A stretch of DNA of 64,000 nucleotides, taken from Prorocentrum cordatum. Its lineage: Eukaryota; Sar; Dinophyceae; Prorocentrales; Prorocentraceae. Both the position numbers and the translations under genes were made by a program. Under the pieces are notes generated by a model. It had not been told where the DNA came from. It did no database searches and worked only from the letters and a program-made list of their open reading frames with translations. Location of the stretch: positions 316,049 to 380,048 of the forward strand of contig CAUYUJ010014750.1 in the NCBI GenBank assembly GCA_963575745.1, given 5' to 3'. Each line of letters begins with the position of its first letter. The stretch's first letter is position 1. Positions 33,563 to 41,023 of this stretch are shown piece by piece.

Positions 33563-35176
33563 CTACCTCGGGTACTCCGCCTGGCCCCTCTGAGGGGACA
33601 GGCTAGATGTGCGCTTGAGACCCCGCTTGAACAACTTAAGTGGAAATGAAGCTGGGGTCGTCGGGCACAGCAAGAGCCTCCTGGACAATTCTGGTATAAG
33701 AGATTCAAAAATGCGAGTGAGAACTGGCAGGGACATAGTGTTGCCTGCTAGTTGCCCCATTTGGAGGGGGGATCCCACTGCAACGATCCCTTCGGGCGAA
33801 AAACCTTGAATTGCAAATTGCTCTGCTGCCGTTAAACGCCTGCGCCGGGACGTGACCCAGAATCCTGCCCCTCGCGAGCGTGTCAGCGTGGGAGAGAAGT
33901 CCTTATATCCTGTGACATATCGCCGCGAAGAATCCGCCGGCGCAGTCTGCGGCCACGCCACCAAGCAGAAAATGGTGTGCTGCCCCGCGCTGCGGGCATG
34001 CAATGGGCCCGAAAATACACAAGGGGCCGAAGGAGTCCCAGCGGATGCGGCGCAAGCCTTCGACTCGACATCTATGACCCAATCCTCTGTGTCAGGGTCG
34101 TGCCCAAGCTTCTTGAGGCGTCTAAGAACGCATTGTAAATTACACGCTGCATGGGTGCCGGGCTCCACGGTCGGCAGCGCTCCATGAGGGCCTCTGTCGT
34201 CTGATAAAAAATCACCTATGGGCGGCACATCTGGGCATGGTGGGCGAGGGAGTTTAGGCATCGCTGCGACACTATTGTGAATTCCGAGAATCCACGCCCG
34301 CTGACGTCTCTGGGGCAAACCGAAGTCGCTCGACGAATACATCCGCCACCGTACTTTAAATCCTAAACAACCTAAATCTGTCAGCACGCGCATCAACGAT
34401 CTGCCTTTGTCGTGAGTCACCAGTCCTTTCACATTCTCAATGAGCACAGACTTTATGCAACCTGGATACTCCTTTAACAGGTCTGTAAATGCTTTGTATG
34501 GCTTCGATTTCCGCTTGTCTTTCCAGCCTCGCTTCAGTCCCAGTGCCGAAAATGGCTGGCAGGGAAAACCAAGAATGAGACAATCTAGAGGCTTCCTATG
34601 CAAGTTCAACTCTCTATTGTCCCGCTTGGCCATGTCGCTGAATAAAAATTTTGGCCGATGGTTGGCACAGATGAAACGACGACAAATCCACAGCCATGCC
34701 AGCAAGGCGTTGACAGGAGTGCCCCAAAACAAAACGACCTGTGACGAAATGCCCCAAAACAACCTCAAGACAGTCTAAGAGGCCCCCAAGACGGCCACAT
34801 GGGGCTCCACTGATTCCCAAGAGGCCCGAGGCTACGGATTTTCAGCGCTCCCAGACGGCCTAAGAGGCTTTCACGATCGGCCCCTGAGGGCTCGACGACG
34901 TCCGAAGGGGCTCTGGGGCGGCCCAAGAGGGCTCCGAAAGGCCCCAGGGGGCCCCTGATGGGAGCCGAACAGGCCCCAAAAGGCCCTCAAGACGCCCTTC
35001 GCTCCAGGCAGGCTGGCGGGCTTTGCCGAAGGCCACTAGACATCGCTTATGTCCGAGGCCCACCGCTGCCGCAAACGTATGCGCTTGTCCTTGACGAACG
35101 ACGTTTGCTTCAAGGCGAAAGTTGGGGCATCGCATCCGCTGCAGTCGGTGGCAAATCTGAATTTAGGACACCTCAT
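33563..35176 (-). CDS. C5-cytosine DNA methyltransferase, two exons
   Basis: This enzyme would transfer a methyl group from S-adenosylmethionine to carbon 5 of cytosine in DNA. Exon 1 (35176-35042, 45 codons from ATG) carries a motif I-like segment, Ala-Thr-Asp-Cys-Ser-Gly-Cys-Asp-Ala-Pro, for cofactor binding. Exon 2 (about 34738-33563) has motif IV with the catalytic Cys (Gly-Phe-Pro-Cys-Gln-Pro-Phe-Ser, Cys codon at 34559-34561), motif VI Glu-Asn-Val-Lys-Gly-Leu, motif VIII Gln-Arg-Arg-Gln-Arg-Ala-Trp, a motif IX-like Arg-Arg-Leu-Thr-Ala-Ala-Glu-Gln-Phe-Ala-Ile-Gln-Gly-Phe, and motif X Gly-Asn-Thr-Met-Ser-Leu-Pro. Joining at GT (35041) and CAG (before 34738) keeps the frame and gives about 436 aa, close to a stand-alone bacterial-style enzyme. 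The acceptor is the least certain point. All catalytic motifs are intact. Composition is less GC-rich than neighbouring genes. It could be a host gene or cargo of a mobile element. Confidence 0.82.
34739..35041 (-). repeat. Methyltransferase intron built of CCAAGA repeats
   Basis: A 303-bp intron whose interior (34765-35010) is the same CCAAGA 10-12-mer family as 11370-11765 and 31490-31860. GTTTTGGGGCA occurs twice near its 3' end (about 34724 and 34752 on the minus strand), flanking the proposed acceptor. Confidence 0.6.
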
Positions 35177-35229
35177 TGAGCCCAGGCGCTGCGTTGCAGG
35201 GGTGACGCGCCTGGGATATCCCAGGAGGC

Positions 35230-35775
35230 TTTCATCAAGCCTCTGACCCGCAGTCCAGGCATTGTGACCCACAACCCAGGCGCACAGTGCACAGTGACCC
35301 ACAACCCAGGCACAGTGACCCACATGGGCTTCCTCCCACAACCCAGGCACTGTGATCCACAACCCAGGCACAGTGACCCACACTCCAGGCACAGTGACGG
35401 GATGGGCTTCCTCCTGTCTTACTGACCCTCGACTCAGGCACAGTGACCCACAACCCAGGCACAGCGACCCACAACCCAGGCACAGTGACCCACAACCCAG
35501 GCGCAGTAATCCACAACCCAGGCACAGTGACCCACACACCAGGCACATAGGGTTGGCTTCCTCCTGTCTTACTGACCCTCAACCCAGGCACAGTGACCCA
35601 CAACCCAGACACAGTGACCCACAACCCAGGCACAGTGACCCACAACCCAGGCGCAGTGATCCACAACCCAGGCACAGTGACCCACACTCCAGGCACACTG
35701 ATGGGGTGGGCATCCTCCTGTCTTAACCCCATCCCAGGCACAGTGACCCGCAACCCAGGCACAGAGTGGGCTAGA
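35230..35775. repeat. 21-bp minisatellite (CCCAGGCACAGTGACCCACAA)
   Basis: About 22 units of 21 bp, interrupted by a longer segment with TGGGCTTCCTCCTGTCTTACTG at about 35405, 35555 and 35710. A 21-bp unit means a seven-residue repeat in all six frames (Val-Thr-Val-Pro-Gly-Leu-Trp on the minus strand). Because every frame is equally open, I treat it as DNA repeat and not protein. Confidence 0.92.
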
Positions 35776-35779
35776 TTCG

Positions 35780-36204
35780 TGTTTTTCTTCACTGAAATTG
35801 TCGCCGTGGCCGCCCCACGAGCACGCGCGCTGCGCGCAATACTCCTTCGGCCCCGGCGAGCTCTCCCCGGCGAGACTCGTCTCTGACTAGAGAGCTGCGC
35901 GCCTTGCGGAGTCGTGTCATCCCTCCTCCCTCCCTCCCTCCCTCCCTCCATCTACTACCGCTCTCTCCCTCTACCCTCCCCCTGCCCTCCAACCTCCATC
36001 CACGCTCCTCACCCTCCTACCGCTCTTGTACTACCTCCCTCCATCCACCCGCCACCCTCCCTCTATCCATCCTCTACCCTCCATCCATCCCTCCCCCCCC
36101 ACTCCCCTGCCCCCTGTCGCCCTCCACCCTCCCCCTCCCTCTATATCCACCCTCCACCCTCCCCTCCCTCCTCCTTTCAACGCGCGCAGCTCTCTAGCAT
36201 AGTC
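35780..36204. repeat. (CCT)n-rich tract and short GC-rich stretch
   Basis: 35920-36180 is CCCTCCCTCCAT-type low complexity. 35790-35900 is GC-rich, and its minus strand reads as an Arg/Ala-rich frame; no gene is called. Confidence 0.75.
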
Positions 36205-36481
36205 TCAGTCCTCCGCGCGGAGGCGCTTGCGGTCGGGCTCGTCCTCGTCGCCTTCTCCGGGCCCCCTCTCCTCGCCGAACTCCGGGAGGTCCTTTCGGAG
36301 GACGGGGGGAAGTAATGCGAGGGAAAAGAGGAGGAGGTGGATGGGATGATGATGATGATGAGGAGGAGGAGGAGGAGGAGGAGGAGGAGGAGGAGGATAT
36401 GAGGATGAGGAAGAGGAAGAGGAGGAGGACAAGGAGGAGGAGGAGGAGGATTAGAGGGGGAGAAGGATAGGATGATGATGC

Positions 36482-36517
<36 letters not shown>

Positions 36518-38823
36518 CGATGATGATGATGATGAGGAGGAGGAGGAGGAGGAGGAGGAGGATAGGATTATCTGTTTAACGCTTCACCTGTCCTCAACGC
36601 CGTCGTTCGGCTGGGAGCCCACCACGGTCTCGCGGTCCTCCTCGACCTCCTCGATGATCTCGTCAGCCTCCTCGGGCTTCTCCTCGGGCTTCTCCTCGGG
36701 CTTCTCCTCGGGGTTCTCCTCGGGCTTCTCGATCGGCTTGCCATTCTCCTTCGACGTGTCGCGCTTCTTCGACATCTCTGCTGCAGCCTTCTCAGCGTCG
36801 GCCATCTTGATCATCATGTTGTTCGCCTCGGTCACAGTAGCACGTAGGCCTTCTTCGCCACCGATCTCGCTTTGTCTGCTCGTCCGCTGGAACCTCTGCC
36901 CACTGCGGTCCTTGATGAAGACCCCCCAGCCTCCGTTGGCCAGCTTGGGGCGCAGGTTGATGCCCACCTAGGGGCAAGGATGTTCAAAAGTAAATCTAAC
37001 TCGTCGAGGCCCCTGGGGAACATTATGTCTCTGGATGTCTGCGGGCGCCCTTGGATGCCCCCAGGTATCTCCAGGGGCACCCAGGGACACCGAGGGACAC
37101 CTAGGGACACCGAAGGACACCCAGGGACACCGAGGGACACCCAGGGACACCGAGGGACACCCAGGGACATCCAGGGACACCGAGGGGCACCCAGAGACAG
37201 GGGAGGATTGGATGACGGGGGAAGCCTACAATGCCTCCAAGGACCTCAACGATTGCGAACTACTTTTGTGCACCCGTCCCGCGTAGAAGCCCTCGTGCTT
37301 CTCGCACATGGGCCGCACCGCCGAAATGATCGACTGCATCGTGCGCTTGTCCTGCTCGACCTGCACGCCTTTGACCTTGTTGCCCTTGCCCTTGGACGCG
37401 CCCTTCGTGCTGCCCACCTGCTTGTCGCTGACGTCCTTGCTGCTCTTGCCCTTGGACCTGCCCTTCTTGCTGTCCACCTTGACGTCGTCCATGCCCTTGC
37501 CCTTCTTGCCCTTGCTCTTTCCCTTGCCAAGGCTCTTGCCCCCAGCACTGATACTGCCTGGCGACTTCGCGTCCTGGCCCGTGGCAGGTGAGTCGTCCCT
37601 CGTCTTCTTCTTGCCATTGGAGCCCTGCGCGTCGCTGCCCTTGGCCTCGACCCGCTTCTCTACCTTCTTGGCGTAGCCGATCTGCTCCATCGTGACCCTC
37701 GGCGTTGGGCACCACCTGTCACCGTCCTTCCATGTGAAGATCGCGTAGCCCGTCTTGGACGGCACGGCTCCGTCCGCGGGTTGGTCATCCACGTTGCGGT
37801 GGGCCCAGTTCTGCTTCATCGTGAAATCGGTGTGCGGCTTCTTCGCATCTACATTGACCTCGTGGTCGGACCCACTCAAGGCAATGTCATCAGGGTCGAA
37901 GGCGTCTTCGGACTCGCTATCCTCGATGCTGCTGCCCTCGTCCTGGGGCGGATGGAGGAGAGATGGGGGAGGAGGAAGAGGGGGATGGAGGAGATGAATA
38001 TTAAGACGAAGGGCAGTGATGGAAGGAGGATGGGGTAGAGAGAGGAAGAAGACCGGCAGAGGAAAGAAGAAGCGGATATTAAGAGAAGAGGGCGGTGAAG
38101 GACATGAGGAAGGATGGAGGAAAGCATGGAGGATATGAAGAGGAAGAGGAGATGACAATGAGACGAAGAGGATGGAGGAGAGGAGCGTCCTCGCTCTCCT
38201 CGCCCTCGGCCTCGCGGCTCTTGTCCCCGCTGGTGTCTGGGCTGCCGTCCTGCAAGGGCTGTGCTTGCGATGCGTTGCAGCTGCTGGTGGCGTCCTGCAA
38301 CTGCGCGACGATTGTGCCCTTGCCCTTGCCCTTGCTGCTGGCCATGCCCTTGCTGCTGCGGCCGCCCTTGCCCTTGCCAATGTCAGATGTCACCGCCTCG
38401 TCGTCTGAGCTCTCCATCATCATGCGGCCCATTCTTCTCTGAGTGTCTGCACGCTGCTGCTGTGGTGTCGGCATCGCTATCGGGGGCAGCGGCTTCGACA
38501 TGAGTTTGGTGAGCTCCTTGGGCACTTCGTACTCTTCCCTTGAGGGCGGTGCTGCTTTCAAATGGGGGCCGCATCAGACCCCCTGGGCGACGTCGAGGAT
38601 AAACTGGGAGGCGGGGGAGGAGGATGGGGGGTATAACAGGGCAAGGGCAAGGGGGAGGAGGAGGAGGAGCAGGAGAAGACGAGGTAAAGGATAAGGTCGT
38701 CTGATGCGGGCGGCCCGTTTGAAAGCGACCCCACCTCTCGATGCGCCTCCACGCGCTGAGCAGATCCAAGAGCCTCTTCGCCTGCTCGCAGGCCTTCTCG
38801 GCAGGGCACCCGAGTCCCTGCAT
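36205..38823 (-). CDS. Five-exon gene, Lys/Gly/Ser- and Glu-rich protein, ~530 aa
   Basis: The exons are 38823-38727 (ATG start), 38554-38190, 37942-37274, 36967-36593 and 36291-36205 (TGA). The coding length is 1593 bases, and every junction closes in phase. Donors are GC, GA, GT and GA; acceptors are all AG. The N-terminus looks helical (Gln-Ala-Lys-Arg-Leu-Leu-Asp-Leu-Leu). Exon 2 has a Gly-Lys-Gly-Lys patch and an acidic end. Exon 3 holds a possibly folded segment around Tyr-Ala-Ile-Phe-Thr-Trp-Lys-Asp-Gly-Asp-Arg-Trp, followed by ~130 residues of Lys/Gly/Ser repeats. Exon 4 starts with an ordered segment, Asn-Gly-Gly-Trp-Gly-Val-Phe-Ile-Lys-Asp, then a coiled-coil-like stretch and Glu-Glu-Lys-Pro repeats. 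The C-terminus is acidic with a basic Arg-Lys-Arg motif. No catalytic domain is recognised. The charge pattern suggests a nuclear or chromatin/RNA-associated protein, which is inference only. Confidence 0.75.
36335..36560. repeat. (GAT)n/(GGA)n microsatellite in intron 4
   Basis: GATGAT and GAGGAG trinucleotide runs fill the intron 36292-36592 of the five-exon gene. Confidence 0.93.
37060..37200. repeat. GACA decamer array in intron 3
   Basis: GACACCGAGG, GACACCTAGG and GACACCCAGG units of 10 bases, about 13 copies, within the intron 36968-37273. Same decamer family as at 15420-16245 and 32580-33322. Confidence 0.9.
38555..38726 (-). mobile_element. Introner-like intron with terminal inverted repeats
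   Basis: A 172-bp intron. Its ends GCTTTCAAACGGG and CCCATTTGAAAGC lie in imperfect ~26-bp inverted repeats (38554-38580 and 38697-38726, including GCATCAGAC). The donor is GC at 38726 and the acceptor is AG at 38555, so the repeat ends and splice sites coincide. This is the same layout as the 13744-13889 intron, though the repeat sequence differs. Confidence 0.65.
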
Positions 38824-38829
38824 TTGATT

Positions 38830-38958
38830 GGCGTATTCCTCTTCCTAATTCCCTACCTGGGCTCTGCCTAGAAGGGTTCTTACTCTCTTGGCTTAAAGGG
38901 CCGGGCAGTGGGAACTGGCCCGGGCGGTTCCCCCAGTATACGCCCCGCGGTTCCCCCA
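38830..38958. other. 5' flank of the five-exon gene
   Basis: Short unique stretch between the ATG and the pentamer satellite. 38900-38960 has two GCGGTTCCCCCAGT repeats. No TATA box is evident, in keeping with dinoflagellate genes. Confidence 0.35.
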
Positions 38959-38959
38959 G

Positions 38960-39355
38960 TTACGTCCCCTTAGCTTAGCGTTGCTTATCTCATCTTAGCT
39001 TAGCTTATTTCATCTTCGCTTAGCTTAGCTTCATCTTAGCTCATGTTTATCTTAGCTGAGCTTACCTTCATCTTAGCTTCGCTGAGCTTTAGCATCCGAG
39101 AGCACATCATAGCATAGCATAGCATAGCGCAGCATAACATAGCCAATCATATCATAGCATAACATAACATATTATAGCATAGCGCAGCATAGCATAGCAT
39201 AGCATAGCGTAGCTTAGCATAGCATAGCGCAGCATGACATAGCATAGCTTAGCATAGCATAGCATAGCATAGTGCAGCATAGCATAGCATGGCATAGCAT
39301 AGCATAGCACACCATAGCATGGCATAGCATCGCATAGCGTAGCATAGCAACTAAT
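38960..39355. repeat. Pentamer satellite (AGCTT / AGCAT)n
   Basis: 38975-39085 is TTAGC/ATCTTAGCT-type and 39100-39350 is AGCAT pentamers with occasional GCGCAGCAT variants. The minus-strand frame through it is a Met-Leu-Cys-Tyr-Ala repeat and is not a gene. Confidence 0.95.
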
Positions 39356-39499
39356 GCTGCTTTCCTAGGGGCTCCAACTTCTAGGTAGGGTCGCACTGGG
39401 GTAATTTTCCTGCCTATTTTCACCTTCCTCCTCCTCCTCCTCCTCCTCCTCCTCCTCCTCTCCTCCTCCTCCTCCTCCTCCTCTTCCTCCCCCTCCCCC

Positions 39500-40558
39500 T
39501 GGGGTATGTTTCAACCCGTGGCACCCCGAACATCCCAATCTCTAGGTCTCCGATGTCGAACCGGAGGGTCGGGCTGATCTCCTGGAGCCTGCGTATGAGC
39601 CTCCATTGCCCTGTCTCTAGCAAGTATGTAGCTAACCCTCTTGTGCGTTTGCTCCCGTGCGTGTTCCACGAGATCATCTCGCCGTCTGTCTTCGTGCCTG
39701 CGATCTCCCTGATCGCTTTGGAGATGCGGCCCTGGATGTCCGCCATCGCAGAGCTCTGAAGCCCCTGCGGGGGTACGAGGGCAGGGCAGCCTCTGGAACC
39801 GTTCGAGCCGATCGAGGAGGAGGAGGAGGAGGAGGAATGATAAGACAGGTAAGTGGAGGAGGAAGGAGGAGGGAGGAGCATGAATGGTGAGAGAGGAGCA
39901 GGGGGAACCTGCAGCGGGGAAGAGATGTGGAGGAATGAGGATGGAGAAGAAAACAGAATGAGTAGGATACGGGAGGGGTGAAAGGAGGGAGAAGGGAGGA
40001 ATGAGGAAGAAGGAGGAGGAAGGAGGAGGGGGGAGAAGGGAGGGTTGCAGCATAAAAGAACGAGGAGGAGGAGCTGGAGGTGGAGGAGCTGTTCGGTCGC
40101 GGCCACGATGATTTGTTTGATTTTTGTTTTTGCCACCCTACCTTCACCTGCAGATGAAGTACTGGGTCCTGGCCGTGCGTTCGTACACGTGGCACCAGGG
40201 GCATTAAGGGGTGAGATCTAGATGCAAACTTTCGGCGCGCCCCTCGCGCGGATCTTAAGGGGAGACGCGGCCCACCGTTTAAGTATGCCCTGGGCGGCCA
40301 TGGGTAGCCGCATGCATGGCCCCACCTGAAGACCAGGCACGTGATCTCCGAGAGGCCTGGTGGGCCCTCGAAGCAGAGTTCCAAACTGCCGCCGCCTGGA
40401 ATGATCCACACCAGACCTTCCAGCTTGATCGTATCCATGATGAAAAACGTGTCCGTTGAGCCGGGCGGGACGTGCCACCCACGGGGCGTCCATGGGGGAA
40501 GGGGTTGGCCTCGAAAGTATGGGAAGTGCCACGGTCGTGGGATCGGGTACGCTGGCAT
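39500..40558 (-). CDS. Three-exon gene, Pro/aromatic-rich N-terminus, unknown product
   Basis: Exon 1 is 40558-40326 (ATG start), exon 2 is 40217-40148, and exon 3 runs from 39764 to about 39500. Donors are CAG|GTGGGG and CAG|GTGAAG, acceptors are CTAG and CGCAG, and the phases (2, then 0) fit. Exon 1 encodes a Pro/Trp/Phe-rich start followed by an ordered hydrophobic segment (Leu-Glu-Gly-Leu-Val-Trp-Ile-Ile-Pro-Gly-Gly-Gly). Exon 3 encodes a basic helical segment (Ser-Lys-Ala-Ile-Arg-Glu-Ile-Ala-Gly-Thr) and a Trp-Arg-Leu-Ile-Arg-Arg-Leu-Gln-Glu-Ile stretch, then runs into a GGA/CCT tract (39420-39490), so the 3' end is undefined. No family is recognised. It is divergent from the recombinase gene at 41.0 kb across repeats. 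Confidence 0.6.
40218..40325 (-). repeat. 108-bp intron resembling a ~90-bp satellite monomer
   Basis: On the minus strand the intron begins GTGGGGCC and ends CGCGAGGGGCGCGCCGAAAG followed by a short tail to CTAG. The satellite monomer begins GGGGCCACG and contains TGTGAGGGGTGTGCCGAAAT. Differences in the shared core are mostly C/T changes. Confidence 0.5.
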
Positions 40559-40569
40559 GGTGAAGATTT

Positions 40570-40833
40570 GGGCCAAACTTCTCATTCTGTTCATCCTGAT
40601 CATCCTCATGCCCATCATGACCATCATTATCATGATGGTGATGATGATGACGATGATGGTGATGGTAGTGATGATGACACCGATGATTGTTCATGGTGAT
40701 GATGATGCTGCTGATGATGATGATGCTGATGATGATGGTGAATGGTGAATGGTGAGTGGTGAATGGTGAATGGTGAATGGTGAATGGTGAATGGTGAATG
40801 GTGAGTGGTGAATGGTGATGGTGATGGTGATGG

Positions 40834-40864
<31 letters not shown>

Positions 40865-40985
40865 AATGATGATGATGATGATGATGATGAGTTTTAACCC
40901 AAATACAAGACATTTCAAGACATTTGACGACATGCAAGACATATCAAGACATTTGAAGACAAACAAGACATAAACGGACAAAGTG
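40570..40985. repeat. ATG/GAT, GAATGGT and GACAT short tandem repeats
   Basis: 40600-40735 is GATGATG-type, 40738-40815 is a GAATGGT heptamer array, 40816-40890 is GATGAT, and 40895-40985 is a GACA decamer array (GACATTTCAA and GACATTTGAC units). Confidence 0.93.
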
Positions 40986-41023
40986 GGACATTATGTTGCG
41001 CTTTTGTCGTCCGAACCTTCTAC

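Noticed and set aside
33609-34187. Plus-strand frames opposite the methyltransferase
   Set aside because: They are antisense shadows; all conserved motifs are on the minus strand.
35235-35951. Elastin-like Val-Pro-Gly-Leu-Trp protein
   Set aside because: The 21-bp unit makes all six frames open; there is no start, stop or flanking coding context that favours one.
39420-39499. Arg-rich C-terminus for the three-exon gene
   Set aside because: It is translation of a (CCT)n tract past the likely donor; the true 3' end is not visible.
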